Notes under the pieces: model-generated
What the model was told of the DNA's origin: nothing
The model's database searches: none
What the model saw: the letters and a program-made list of their open reading frames with translations, nothing else
Shown: piece by piece, positions 1 through 11,683 of the stretch
Numbering within the stretch: the first letter of the stretch is position 1
Layout: each line of letters begins with the position of its first letter
Translations under genes and position numbers: made by a program
NCBI GenBank assembly: GCA_033557465.1
Contig: CM066033.1
Location: 17,423,080 to 17,487,079, forward strand
DNA length: 64,000 nucleotides
DNA from: Ichthyophis bannanicus
Lineage: Eukaryota; Chordata; Amphibia; Gymnophiona; Ichthyophiidae
Reading direction: 5' to 3'

Positions 1-1935
1 AGTATTGGTATAAACACAGATCTTTTCCAGTCAGTTGGCCATGATGTTGTCTTCCATATTTCTTGGCAGAGCCTTGTAAGTACGGTAACAGCTGCATCAG
101 ATTGCTGCAATACTTCTATGGGAATGCTATCAATGCCTGGTGCTTTGTTCTTTGATAAGGCTTTCAATGCTGCTTCAACTTCTTCTTTCATCACCAATGG
201 TTCCTGATCATAAGGTATAGGTTGAAACGGCTGTTGGTCCACTTGATCTTTATCATATAAAAACTCTGTATATTCCTTCCACCTTTTCTTGATCTTCTCA
301 GCATCATTCAACATAGAACCTTGAGCATCTTGTAACATTCCAATTCGAGGCTGAAACTTTTTCTTTAACTCTCGCAGCTTTAGGAAAGCCGATCTTGTTC
401 TTCCTCTAATAGTTTCTGCTTCTATTTCCTTGCAAGTGTCATTGTAGTACTTTTCCTTGTCCTGTCTTGCTGCACGTTGGAAATCTCTGAGTTCTGCGAT
501 TGTCTTTCTTTCTCCTTTGGCTCTAGCTTCTCTGCGTTTCTGGGCAATTTTCAGAGTTTCTTCCATCATCCATTTTGGCCGTTTTTGCTTTTTCACCTTT
601 TGTAGAGACTTCTCGCTTTCTTCCAGCACAACCTTCTTGATGTCATTCCATAACTCTTCCGGAGCTCTGTCATTTGTATCTAAAGCAGCAAATCGATTTT
701 GCAGGCAGTCTTTAAATTCCAGTGGTATATTCTCAAGGTCATATTTTGCTGCATTCATGAGTGGTTTGCTCTTTTTCAACTTTAGCTTGAGTTTGCATAC
801 TAGTAGTTGATGATCTGTACCACAGTCAGCTCCAGGTTTTGTCTTTGTTGACGTTACAGAGCTTTTCCATCGTTGACTTCCACAGATGTAGTCAATTTGA
901 TTTTTATACAATCCATTGGGTGAAGTCCATGTGTACAGTCGCCGCTTGTGTTGCTGGAAGAAGGTGTTAGAATTCTGCAAGACCAATGATCTATTCATCT
1001 CAATCAATCTTTCTCCAGCTTCATTTCTGTTGCCAAGTCCATATTTTCCAACTACTTTGCCTTCTTCTTTGTTGCCAACTTTTGCGTTCCAGTCACCCAT
1101 GACTATCAGGATATCCTGTTTGCATGTTCTGTCAATTTCAGCTTGTACTTGTTCATAGAACTCTTCAATTTCATTCTCTTCTGCAGCTGTTGTTGGGGCA
1201 TATACTTGAATTATAGTTGTGTTGATAGGCAATCCTCGTAGACGAATAGAGATTAAGCGTTCGCTGACTGCATTGTATTTCATTACAGTTCTTGCAAGTT
1301 TCTTCTTTATTATAAATGCAACACCATTTCTTCTTTGTCTTTCATTTCCAGCATAGTAGACCATGTGATCATCTGATGCAAAGTGCCCGATGCCAGTCCA
1401 TTTCAGTTCACTGACACCCAACAGATCAAGTTTTACACGTTCCATTTCATTCTTGACCACCTCCAACTTCCCTTGGTTCATGCTTCGTACGTTCCATGTT
1501 CCAATGTGTAAGACATCTTTACAGCTTCTGACTCTCATTTCATGCGCAGCTACATCAGCAGTCAGACTTCCCGAGGGCTTTGATCCAACCACATCATAAA
1601 TGCTGGCTTTACTCTGAAAAGTCTTCAGCTCTTCCCCAGTAGCTAGTTGAGTGCCTTCCGACCTGGGAGTCTCATCTTCCAGCACCATAGCACAATTTGT
1701 TTTGTTGTAACTATCCATTGGGTTTTCATGGCAAGATGCAGAAGTAGATTGCCGGGCCTTCCTTCCGCGCAGTTTAAGTTTGGTGTTGTTGCCGTTGTCA
1801 CAGAAATGTGATCCTCCGCCGTCAACACTATCCCATTCTGCTGCTGCCCAGATGGGTGGTTTGTCTTCGTCTGGCACCTCAGCTGAGACCTGTCCATCTT
1901 GGGAGACCCTGCCAGTAGTTAAACTACCGATAGTT
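1..1935 (-). CDS. RTE endonuclease-reverse transcriptase, partial, open to the edge
   Basis: This is the pol protein of a non-LTR retrotransposon. It nicks target DNA with an APE-type endonuclease and primes reverse transcription there. On the minus strand the frame is open from about 1935 to base 1, roughly 640 codons. Visible endonuclease motifs are IGTWNVRSMNQGKL (near 1505-1465), a GDWNAKVG block, the RRLYTWTSP block, an NQIDYI block and an ADCGTDH-like block. A basic linker follows, then the start of the reverse transcriptase (KNKAPGIDSIP) near the edge; the YADD box lies outside the window. The first in-frame ATG candidates are near 1718 and 1540. The frame upstream is open but lacks ATG, so the true start is unclear. 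Vertebrate copies of this family are often mis-annotated as craniofacial development protein 2. Confidence 0.85.
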
Positions 1936-1993
1936 TAGCTCTCAGCATCACTGATGCACGCAAGCCCTCACAGCACGACAAGCTGCAAACCAA
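1..1993 (-). mobile_element. RTE-clade LINE (BovB-like), 5' part, runs off the window
   Basis: The 5' end is placed near 1993 because the sequence from there inward matches the 5' end of the second RTE copy at 45804, while the flanks differ (retroviral integrase here). The element continues past base 1. It inserted into the endogenous retrovirus in the same orientation, right after the first conserved block of integrase. The coding region has no stop in what is visible, so this copy is much younger than the one at 45804-48712. Confidence 0.85.
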
Positions 1994-2214
1994 ACTAATA
2001 CTAACAAGTAATGGTATCCATTGGCTTTTGGCATTTCAGTGAAGTCAATTTGCAGGTGGTACATGGGAGTTACACCTCCTGACTGAACTCGGGGTGGTGG
2101 TGTGGGACCTTGTTTGGCATTATTTTTGGCACAAATTAAACACTGACGTGCCACTGAAGCTGACAGGGCTGCTAACATGGTTATGCAAAAATGTGGTCTG
2201 AGCGCTTTTTCCAT
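1994..2214 (-). pseudogene. pol: Retroviral integrase, N-terminal fragment
   Basis: Integrase joins viral DNA to the host chromosome. The fragment shows the second half of the HHCC zinc-binding region (a CLICAKNNA block) and then the first catalytic aspartate in an LQIDFTEMP context. It stops after the LLVLV strand because RTE sequence begins there; the 18 or so residues that follow in the same frame are RTE 5' sequence read through. The other catalytic residues are absent. Confidence 0.8.
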
Positions 2215-2268
2215 AGCACTTTTCCCATAGTGTGTGGCTTCATGGAAAGCTTTGACAAAGGCTGGACC

Positions 2269-4370
2269 TTACAGTTCAGGGATTACTATTCGTCCTGGGA
2301 GTTGACTGCCTTCTGCTGGTGGCAGTTCAATCCACCCATCTTTCAGTACTCCATCTTCCTTATTACAGTAGTAATCTAATTCTTTGGTGGTATATCGTGG
2401 TGTCCATAGGTTCAAGGGTACTGGAAACAATGCTGCCTGCATCGGCATGGCTTGTGGTGAAATCTGTCCTGTCATGGCTGCTTGTTGTGCTGAGGCATCT
2501 GCAAATCTATTTCCTCTAGCAACTTCTCCTTTCCCTGCTTGATGCCCTCTGCAGTGCATGACAGCTACACGAGTTGGGGCCCATACTGCATCAAGTAACA
2601 TCAATATCTCTGGGCCATACTTGACTGATTTTCCTCCGGACGTGATGAGCCTTCGTTCTTTATAGAGAGCTCCATGGGCATGTAGAGTAGTGAAGGCATA
2701 TTTAGAGTCTGTATATACATTTAGCACAGGTTTTGCACCTAGCAGTAGTGCTCGAGTAAGTGCTATCAATTCTGCTTTCTGGGCTGATGTGCCTGAGGCT
2801 AGAGCTGATGACTCAATGACTTCATGTTGGGTGACTACTGCATATCCGGCACAACGTCGTCCATTGATGATGAGACTGCTTCCATCTACATAATAGATTT
2901 GGTCAGGATTGTCTATGGGTACATCTGTCAGGTCAAGTCGGCTTGAGAAGACAGTGTCCGTGACTTCTATACAGTCATGTTCTGGGGGTTCTTCGCTGAT
3001 AGGAATCAATGTGGCTGGATTCAAGGCATGGCTTACTTCCATTTGTATCTGTGGATTTTCACATAACATACTTTGATATTTTAACATTCGGGAACTGGTG
3101 AGCCAATGATTTGCTTTCTGTTCCATGAGGGCAAGAACTGCATGTGGCACAGTGACTCGTAGATTTTGTCCTAATGTAAGCTTATCTGCTTCACTCACTA
3201 ACAATGCTGTAGCTGCAACTGCTCTCAGGCAAGGTGGCCATCCTTTGGCCACAGTGTCCAATTGTTTCGATAGGTATGCTACAGGTCGCTCCCAATTTCC
3301 CAATTTCTGAGTCAACATGCCTAAGGCATTTCCTTGTGCTTCATGTACAAACAAGTGGAAAGGCTTGTGAACATCTGGTAGTCCAAGGGCTGGTGATGAC
3401 ATCAATTCTTCCTTTAACGTCTTAAAGGCTGTATCCTGCTCAGGTCCCCACTCCAGTGGCGACTTTTCTTCTCCTTTTGTGGCTTCATACAATGGTTTGG
3501 CAATTTGAGCAAAGTTAGGAATCCAGATTCGGCAGTATCCTGCTGCTCCCAGAAAGGCTCTGACTTGCTTTCTGGTAGTTGGGGTTGGTATTCTGCATAC
3601 TGCTTCTTTTCTTTCCCTACCTAACTTTCGGCTTCCTTTGGTTATACGAAAGCCCAAGTATTTCACTTCATTTTGGCATAGTTGTGCTTTTGCTCTGGAA
3701 ACTTTGTATCCAGCTTCATCTAGTAGCTGCAAGAGGTCTTTGGTGGCTTGTATGCACTCACTTTCTGAAACAGCAGCTATCAGCAGATCGTCCACGTATT
3801 GGAGAAGCACTCTCTTCCCCGGGGCCACTGGATAGCTTGAAAGGTCTTGATTCAGTGCAGCGCTAAAGATGGTAGGCGAATTCTTGAATCCTTGTGGTAA
3901 TTGTGTCCAAGTGAGTTGGCCCCCTCTTCCTGAGATGGGGTCCTGCCATTCAAATGCAAATAATATCTGACTTATGGGGGCTAATCTTATGCAGAAGAAT
4001 GCATCTTTTAAATCCAAAACAGTAAAGTGGGTGGCTTCAGCTGGAATCGGTCCTAGAAGTGTATAAGGATTTGGCACAACTGGATGTATTGTCTCGACTG
4101 CTTCATTCACTCTCCTTAAATCTTGCACTGGGCGGTAGTCATCTGTTCCAGGCTTTTTCACTGGCAAGAGTGGAGTGTTCCATGGGGATTGACATACTTT
4201 TAGTAGGCCATGCTCTAGTAATCTCAGCAGGTGGCGGTGGATGCCTTCAATTGCGGCTCTTGGGAGAGGGTATTGCTTGACATGTACTGGTGTAGCACTA
4301 GGCTTGAGAGTTACAATCACTGGAGCTATATGCTTGGCTAGGCCTGGAGGACTGCCTTCTGCCCAAACTC
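2269..4370 (-). pseudogene. pol: Retroviral reverse transcriptase and RNase H
   Basis: The longest open stretch is 683 codons (4320-2269). The RT palm shows LPQGFKNSP and the catalytic YVDD box (near 3795). A connection domain follows, then RNase H with a YVDGSS block, a QKAELIAL block, YTDSKYAF and a C-terminal HCRGHQ block. All canonical catalytic carboxylates are visible. An in-frame TGA at about 4371 separates it from its N-terminal extension toward the protease. The motif set and lack of a dUTPase fit a gammaretrovirus-like pol. The ORF is open but isolated from a start and from integrase, so it is not a working gene. Confidence 0.88.
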
Positions 4371-4528
4371 AAGGTGGGGCATCAATGCTTTTTAAAGTTT
4401 GTTCAAAATAGGTGTCTTGGGCAGTCTCATCACTGTAATATCTCCATTCTTCTTCTCGGGGAACTGTGAGCAGCATTATTCCTGCAGGCTTGGCTTGAGA
4501 ATTTACTGTCATTTGCATTTCCCCTTTT

Positions 4529-4780
4529 TCAGTGAAAGATATTTTGGGCTTGTAGCTTGGCTAACATATCTCGTCCCAGTAGTGGCACTGGACATTCAGG
4601 CATATACAGGAATTGATGAGTTATTTGTTGTCCTCCCAAACTGCATATGCGATTCTGAAGAAAAGGTTTTGTAGCTTTGGCACCAGTTGCTCCTACAATG
4701 GTGACTGCTTTTGTAGAAAATGGGGCTATCTTTTTGTCTACTACTGAATGTTCTGCTCCAGTATCAACCATAAAGTTCAT
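4529..4780 (-). pseudogene. pro: Retroviral aspartic protease
   Basis: This domain cleaves the Gag-Pol polyprotein and works as a dimer. The catalytic signature VDTGAEHSVV is near the N-terminus, a flap-like GA-rich segment follows, and the C-terminal LLGRDML block is typical of retropepsins. A one-base shift near 4535 breaks the frame into RT. Upstream it shares its frame with gag, as expected for a group that expresses Pol by stop-codon readthrough. Confidence 0.85.
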
Positions 4781-4852
4781 AATTTGGTCTCCTATTTGTA
4801 TTCAGACCATAGGCTCCTGGAGACCTAAAGCAAATTCAGAGCCCGGTCTGTC

Positions 4853-5665
4853 CTAATCCACATAATTTTCCTCATGGGCTGTTGCAGCCAATGCTTGTAC
4901 AGCCTCTCTTCTTTCTCGCTGGTATTGCTCTCGATTGGCTCCTCCGCGATTTCGGGGACGGCCTCATCTTTCTTCTCTCCATTGATGATCATCTTTGTCA
5001 TCTTGGTGGGCGTCTTCGAGCTGCGGGCATGCATCTCTCCAATGTCCTTCCTCTTTACAGTAGGCACATTGGTTTGCACCTAGCTGGGGTCGGCTCCATC
5101 CTCGGCCCCGCCCTCTTCCTCTGCTCCGTCGACTAGGGATACCTCCCCTTTTCTGTTCAACTATGGCCGCAGCCAAAATATCAGCTTTCTTTTTCATCTT
5201 TTCGATCACATTCTCTCTGCCTTTCATTATCACGATTCACATATACTTTATGAGCGACTTCCAGTAACTGAGTTGCATTCATGTCCGCAAACCCTTCTAA
5301 TTTCTGTAATTTACGTCTAATGTCTGCTGAGACTGATTTACAAAAGCAGAATTCACCATGCATAAGCTTCCCGGTGCGTCAGGATCATAGGAAGTGTACA
5401 TTCTATATGCTTCAGTTAATCTCTCATAAAACACTGCTGGGCTCTCATCTGGGCCTTGATTAACTTCGGTAACTTTAGAAAGGTTCATAGCTTTCTGGCC
5501 CCCCCTTTTCAGGCCTTGTATAAAGCCTTGGCGAAAACGGGCTAGGGCTCTGGATCCTCTTTCTGTATTTGGATCCCATCGGGGGTCTTCATTCGGGAAT
5601 TCTCTCTGGGCCGCTTCCCGATTGTCTATTCTTTCTTCCCCTACTTCTGGCGCTCTAGTGTTGAG
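4853..5665 (-). pseudogene. gag: Retroviral gag: capsid C-terminus and nucleocapsid
   Basis: The capsid part (about 5665-5290) includes a QGPDESPAVFYERLTEAY block typical of gammaretroviral capsid. Frameshifts follow near 5300-5360 and 5200-5235. A charged linker leads into an Arg-Gly-rich segment and one zinc knuckle of the form CX2CX4HX4C (near 5075-5035). A TGA at 4964-4966 lies inside otherwise readable gag and is probably a CpG decay event. A TAG at 4853-4855 falls where the gag terminator would be expected, in the same frame as protease. Matrix and the capsid N-terminal half are missing. Confidence 0.8.
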
Positions 5666-6020
5666 TTGTTATAGGTTGTATTGAGGGGAATTTTGAGCAG
5701 AGGTGATCAGCAATGGTCTCTGGGGATATTTTATCTTCGACCGCATAGTTGTTTGGGTGATTTAGTTATTGAAAATAACTCTCGGGGTTTATTTAAGGAG
5801 CATATGATGACGTTCTCATTGTATTCTCTTTTACGTTTTAGAGTTTCAGCCCGGTAGACCTGGAGTTTTTTGAAGTAAGAGGTGTCAAATAGCGAGACAG
5901 TAGTGATTCTTCAAATGGTGTCTGTGGGTGACACACGGTACAAACAACGAGCTGTAATTGAATTCTTGGTGGGTTTGTGTAGAAGGTTGTGTTAGGGTCT
6001 GGATGGGATAGCGAATAGGA
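5666..6020 (-). mobile_element. L2 LINE fragment (RT N-terminal region)
   Basis: On the minus strand, broken frames give a block like LNKPRELFSITK and another like ADHLCSKF. These match the linker and RT start seen intact in the L2 copies at 7850 and 18470. There is no long ORF. It abuts the retrovirus at about 5665. Confidence 0.6.
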
Positions 6021-6479
6021 TCAGGGAATGATTTATTTATATTTATTTATTTATTTTTATTTCTTATATACCACGCTATTCAGCATCAGCGCGGTTTACA
6101 TGTAACAATGACTGTTCAATGAAGACAATCTACACTGAACTCACAATATAACAGAAATGTACAATTTTAAACTTACAATATAACAGAAATATATAATTTT
6201 AATAGAATAGCTACTTTACACATAACTTATGTTGAGGAGAAGTTAACTCATAGCTGTTACGATATATATTTCACTGAAGTACCTTATACAGATGTTATTC
6301 ACTGAATTAGCTTGCTGATCTTTATAGCCTATACTGATGTTTATATGCTGAAGTAGCTTACTGATGTTCCTATATAACCGCTCAAAACAGTACGGGGACT
6401 CACTCTACTGCAGACCTCCTTACTGTTCCATCTTAACTTATATTTTCGCCTACAGTAACTTACTACTATATTGAGCCTT
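6021..6479 (-). mobile_element. L2 3' UTR and tail (probably the end of the L2 split at 9918-20960)
   Basis: Positions 6030-6110 read on the minus strand as a tail with TGTAAACCGC, then GTGGTATATAAG and a (TAAA)n run. This is the L2 3' end also seen at 9860-9917 and 20395-20460. The rest is AT-rich with no ORF. It includes a 32-bp unit in tandem at 6140-6171 and 6172-6203. That it belongs to the same copy as 9918-10788, with L2 copy A inserted in its 3' UTR, is inference from order and orientation. Confidence 0.6.
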
Positions 6480-9400
6480 ATCTCTACTTGTACTGTCACA
6501 TTACAAAAGTAGTACCTTCCCCACACACAGCAAAACCAACGCAACAGCCACCAAGCCATTATGGCCATCCCACTACTTACCATTACTACCTTTTTCCTAG
6601 CTTTAAACACTTTGCAATGCTCCATAGCCCTCTCTACCGGGCAATACTATATCACCACATTACCCTACCTGGGTAAGAAGAACCAATCTAACCCTTACCA
6701 TTCTGCAACTAGCTTCCCACAACACCCGCGATGCTCACACCTGCTATATGTGGCCCTCAATCACTCAGACAACCTCAAAAAAGCCCCACCTAAAACTCAA
6801 CTCTTCCTCAACTGTGCCCTTATAAACTCACGCTCTGTGCGTAAGAAATGGCCAGTGATACCGGACCTGATAGCAGTACATAACCTGGATCTCCTCATGG
6901 TGACTGAATCCTGGCTCAAGGATACTGACACAGCTCTCATAAACCAATTAATACCTCCCAACTTTTCCATCCACACTTGCCACAGGACTAACCGAAAAGG
7001 CGGTGGAGTATTTATCCTTTCAAAAACAGACCTAGAATTTCGACTTCTCACATCCAAGAGCTCCTCCCATGCAGACATAATCACCATTGCCAATAAGGAC
7101 ATCACCATAAACCTCATTTACAGATCCCCCTCTTCTCCTCCTGAGGTTATCTCTACATTTATCGACTTAGCCTGCAACCCAGCCGACCCACACAGCTCCA
7201 ATTGGCTGCTTGGAGACTTTAACTTACCCTCCCTGCAATCCAACCAAGCAGATGCCTTCCTAGAAGCCATGCAAATACTCGGTTTTGATCAACTCGTGAA
7301 CACGTCCACCCACAATAAAGGAAACCTACTGGACCTAATCTTGGCTCCCCACGCTGCGTTCAGCCAAAACTCCAGCCATAACACCATTATCACCTCCATC
7401 CCCTGGTCGGATCATAAACTAATCATGTTCCAGATGCCCACTCTTCACTCTAAGCATCCACCTAACAACTCCAATACAGAATCCAAACCTACCTCTCAAT
7501 TCAAATCATTGGACAAAGAAGAATTCATTAAGCACGCCTTACCACTACTCAATTCAATGCCTTCTAACCTCGGAGAAGCAATCACCAACTGGAACACCAC
7601 ATTAAAGTCTATTGCACAGCTACCAGCCTGAACCAAAAGCAACAAGACCAAACAAAACAAAAGACAGCCATCACCATGGTTCACAGCAGATCTCCGTTCA
7701 TCCCTCCTCTCCCTCAGGAAATTTGAAAGGAAATGGAGAAGATCTCGCTCCGAATCCGACAAAGTAACATACTTGAACCACCTCAAACTTCACCGTGAAA
7801 CTATATATCTCAGAATGAGTGAATACCATGCTAATCTTCTCCTCCGCTCACTAAATAAACCCAGAGACCTTTTCAACATAGCAAAATCCCTAATTAAAGA
7901 ACCATCACCTACTCAACTAGTTCCTATCCCCCCCCAGTCCTATGCTGATTATCTTCAATCCAAGACCTCCATAACTGACACAATCCCAGTTACAGCATTA
8001 TCCCTCTCTCACACCTCATTTCCTCCAATCACAATGTTCACAACACCCTCTGAGAAAAACATTCAAGATCTCATCACCTCCATCAACACTTCTACAGCTC
8101 CAAGTGACCCTTGCCCAGCATACTGGGTCAGATCGCTGCGTGCCGAATTGAGCCCAATCCTAGTCAACATCATTGGTCTATCCTTTGCAACAGGCTCATT
8201 CCCATCTTTCCTCAAACAAACCTCTATAAGACCACTCCTGAAGAACCCTAGACTTGACCCACTAAAGCCTGAGTCCTATCGCCCAATCTCGAGCATACCT
8301 CTATTAGCCAAAATAATAGAGAAGGTTGTTCAGAGACAGATACAACATCACATCGATACAGCCTCACCGCTCGATCCCTGTCAACATGGCTTCAGGGAAT
8401 CACACGGTGTAGAAACTCTCCTTACCACCCTAACTAATACATTGAATAGAGGTCTTGATAAGGCTGAAAATGGCTTTGCTCTAATATTCCTAGATATCTC
8501 CGCTGCCTTCGACTCCATTAATCATAATCAACTTCTTGCCCGACTCCTTGAGAAGGGAATCTGTGGTCTCGCCTGGGAATGGTGTAGGTCATACCTGTCG
8601 GAGCGATGGCAGCATGTCAGAGTCGGTTCCACCACATCCACACCTTTCCACCAACATCAAGGTGTTCCGCAAGGATCTTCCTTATCTGCGCTTCTGTTCA
8701 ATGTATACTTACAGCCGATATGTGACATCATACGCACTTTCGATATCTCCTCATTAATCTATGCCGACGACGTTCTACTGTTTACTCCATTTAAAATCAA
8801 TCAACCAGACTTCACCAACCTTATTCACTGCTTCAACGCTATCACAGACTGGTTAGCATCTCAAAACCTCCGTATAAACTTCAAGAAGACCGAAGTTCTG
8901 TTCATTTCAAGAAACAAAGAATTCTCCCCCCCCATCCTCTCTAAAAGTAAGAGATGCGGATCTCCCTAGTAAACTATCTATTCGCTACCTAGGGATTACT
9001 CTGGATCAGCATTTTGAATTTAAGGAACACATTCGGAACATTACCAAGTCTGTCTACAATAAAATCAGAACGCTAAGGCACCTCAGACCCATGCTACCTC
9101 ACAACAACTTCCGGACCATCTTCCAGGCCCTCACACTACCTCATTTTGATTATGCAAATGTTGTCTTATACGGTCTCCCCAAGAACATCATTAATCCACT
9201 ACAACTTGCGATGAACGCGGCTGCTAGGGTGCTCTGTGGTCTAGCAAGATCAGACCATATCACCCCGACTCTCATGGAACTTCACTGGCTACCAATTCAT
9301 TGCAGGTTAACCTATAAAATCCTCATCATCACTTTCAAGATCATCAACCACCTTGCCCCCACATCTCTCAATGATCTCATCTCCCTCACCCCAAAAAACA

Positions 9401-9917
9401 GAACGAGAAGGATAACAACGGACAACACCCTGATTATCCCCAAGGATTCCATCAAATGTACCCAATTAACCAAGAAAAGGACCTTCGCCTTCTATGCACC
9501 TAAATGCTGGAATGACCTCACACCTGAAATAAGAGCAATTAAAGACCTCACCCAATTTCGCAAGGCGATCAAGCACCACATTTTCCTCCTCCATTTTGCA
9601 CAAGCACCCAATCCACATCTGATCATCAGTACTCCTAAACCTACAAACTCTCTCTCTTCACTCCCAATTCCCTCATAAGTAATTCTGCTTCAAGTTCTCT
9701 TATGTCCTGCCTTAGTCCGGCCTTAGTCTTCCTGCAAATACTAAAGAATCCAATATGTTTGTACATAGTTACAGTTTTTACCCTGTTGTTCCAAGTTTAA
9801 GTTTCCTGTTATAATGTAAGCACACCAGTGTCCTCTGAATGTGCAGCTTCTGTTACTTGTAAACCGCACTGAAAACAAATAGCGCGGTATATAAAAGATG
9901 TTAAATAAATAAATAAA
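6480..9917 (+). mobile_element. L2 LINE copy A, near full length
   Basis: It contains an endonuclease-RT ORF and a complete 3' end: TGTAAACCGC hairpin-like motif, GCGGTATATAAA, and (TAAA)4 ending at about 9917. The 5' boundary is uncertain and is set where the plus-strand coding context begins. Only one in-frame stop and one frameshift break the ORF, so it is a fairly young copy. Confidence 0.8.
6561..9678 (+). pseudogene. L2 endonuclease-reverse transcriptase
   Basis: Endonuclease blocks visible are INSRSVRKKW, TESWLKD, KGGGVFILSK, LIYRSPSS, LGDFNLPS and WSDHKLI (6800-7430). Then come the RT blocks RPISSIPLLAKIIEK (near 8280), GFRESHGVETLL, FLDISAAFDSINH, QGVPQGSSLS and the catalytic YADD (near 8760). 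The C-terminal domain with LHWLPI and a CWNDL block ends at 9678. A single TGA at 7629-7631 interrupts endonuclease from RT in the same frame. A run of eight C near 8927-8934 shifts the frame before the C-terminal part (9091-9678). All catalytic motifs are intact. Confidence 0.85.
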
Positions 9918-10788
9918 CTATTTACATGTTGGCTTATCTGGGAATTGCAGTCGGTTCAGGAGGGGGAAAAGCTATTAGTCAGGTGGTGCAGGGTCTAGAG
10001 TACCCGGTTTCAGTTCTGTATGGTTGTTGCTTAGGTTTTGTCTGTGTGTGCTACTGGGCGTGTCAAGGTGTGAAAGGTGATCTTGTTCCGCGTAGTGCTG
10101 CAGGAAAAGGTGGTGTTTAATTGCTTTCCTAAATTGGTAGAGGTCCTTAATAGCCCTGATGGCCGGAGGTAGGGCGTTCCAGCACGTGGGTGCATACAGT
10201 GAAAATGCTCTGCTCCTGGATGTTTGTGAGCATTTCGTGATCTGCCTTGGGAGTATCAGGGTGTTGATGGCTACTGATCTTCTTGCCCTGTTAGGGGGAG
10301 TAGGCTGAATGAGGTCAGTTAGTGAAGTAGAGGAGCATTTGTTAATAGCTTTATGGGTCATCGTCAATGATCAGACCAGGGAGCTGGGAGAATGGAGTGT
10401 GTGGGTTGACTGTGGAGTGTGATGGACTGAGGCATGACGATAAGGTCAAGGGTATTACCTTTGCAATGGGTTGGAGTATTTAGGGTCCTAGTGAAATGTA
10501 GTGCATCCATAGGGTCTAGAAAGGATGAGGCCTTTTACTGAGCAAATGAGTGGATGAGTGGAAGTTTTGGTGTTACAGGCTGATTCTAGGATTGTAGAGA
10601 GGTCTTGAGCCTATGATTGTGGTGCTCGGTATACTAGGCACAGCGAGATTGCATTGTTAGAGATTCTGAGGGTATCCATACCAGTGGAAGAGGCAGTTTC
10701 AATGGTGATTAAGTTTAGATCTTTTTTAGAGATTATACAAACATCCCCACATCTGTTAAAGGTACAGTTGTAGGTATGTATAGAATGG
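9918..10788 (-). mobile_element. L2 LINE (copy D), C-terminus plus endonuclease, internally deleted
   Basis: 9975-10367 encodes an intact L2 C-terminal segment ending with a CWNALPPAIRAIKDL-like block. From about 10380 the frame changes to broken endonuclease sequence, with recognisable KDLNL and LVYRAPQ blocks and many stops. The RT core is therefore deleted. The copy continues on the far side of E1 at 17530-17554 and on the far side of L2-B at 20461. The endonuclease reading is continuous across E1 once E1 is left out. Confidence 0.75.
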
Positions 10789-11683
10789 TGTCATGGGGTA
10801 GATCAGTCGGAGCCTATGGAGATAAGTAAAGCTCAGCAAAACAGATCTGACACTGACAGCTCAGTGCAGCACATGGCCCAGAGTTGCTATAGGCAACATA
10901 CACAAACGGCATCACAAGGTGTGAGAGCACGCCCAAATAGCAAGCTAGCTCTCACAGCTCATTAGATAATGAGGGGCAGCTGGGAGGGGGCGGAGCCCAA
11001 GCAAACACCAAGTCACACGCAGATAAAATTCACTTACCGGAGGTTAGTGAGGGGAGACCACGGGAGAGACCACCAGGGAAATACAGAACCGTTGGTAACT
11101 GTGAGAGAACAGCTGGTAACTGGAGGACGGGAGGAACTTGGAAACCCGGTAGAACCAGAGCAGCTGAAGAAGCCCCGAGGAATTGCTTCAGAGAGCAGGG
11201 CACAGCTAAGCAAAAGCCCAGTGAACTTTGCCAGGAAGGGGGCAGAGGAGACATTCCTGGACCCAGGCTTAGGAAAGCCAACCTACCCAGTAACAGGTAC
11301 GAGGAGGGAAAAAGCTTCTACCCTGAAGGGGGTTTCAAGTCCAAGGGAAAGCAGAGAAAGAAAAACAGTAAAACGCTTTCGTCTTGGCAAGGCTCTGCTG
11401 TACCGAGAAACTCTGAGCAGAGAGAGTGCATAGGTAGGCTTATTGCTTCTTTTTTTTTTTTTTTTTTTTGACAACTTTATTTACCAGTTTTAAACAACAA
11501 ACAACAAAACAGACAATATATTAACACAACTACAAACATATTATGCATACAAATACCAGGACAAATACAGACAGGTGTATTATCTATTCCCTGTTATCTG
11601 AAGGATACATGCTCATGAGTATGTAATTAAAGTGGGAGGGGGTGAGGACCTCAAATGTCATACCTTCATGTTAAAGAATCATG

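Larger units (their letters stand above)
1994..5665 (-). mobile_element. Gammaretrovirus-like endogenous retrovirus, truncated at both ends
   Basis: Reading right to left, the order is gag capsid, nucleocapsid, protease, reverse transcriptase, RNase H and the start of integrase. No LTR, matrix region or env is present. The right end stops abruptly against L2 sequence near 5665, and the left end is cut by the RTE near 1993. Gag, protease and RT resemble the gammaretrovirus group in motif order and spacing (inference from family knowledge). Several frameshifts and stops show that it is a dead fossil. Confidence 0.85.

Noticed and set aside
1390..1599. Small plus-strand ORFs opposite the RTE pol
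   Set aside because: Antisense shadows of an open coding frame.
10969..11433. 154-codon ORF in E1 starting with ATG
   Set aside because: It overlaps the longer frame that stays open across the L1 site. Composition and C-terminal motif favour the other frame. It is not excluded but is less likely.
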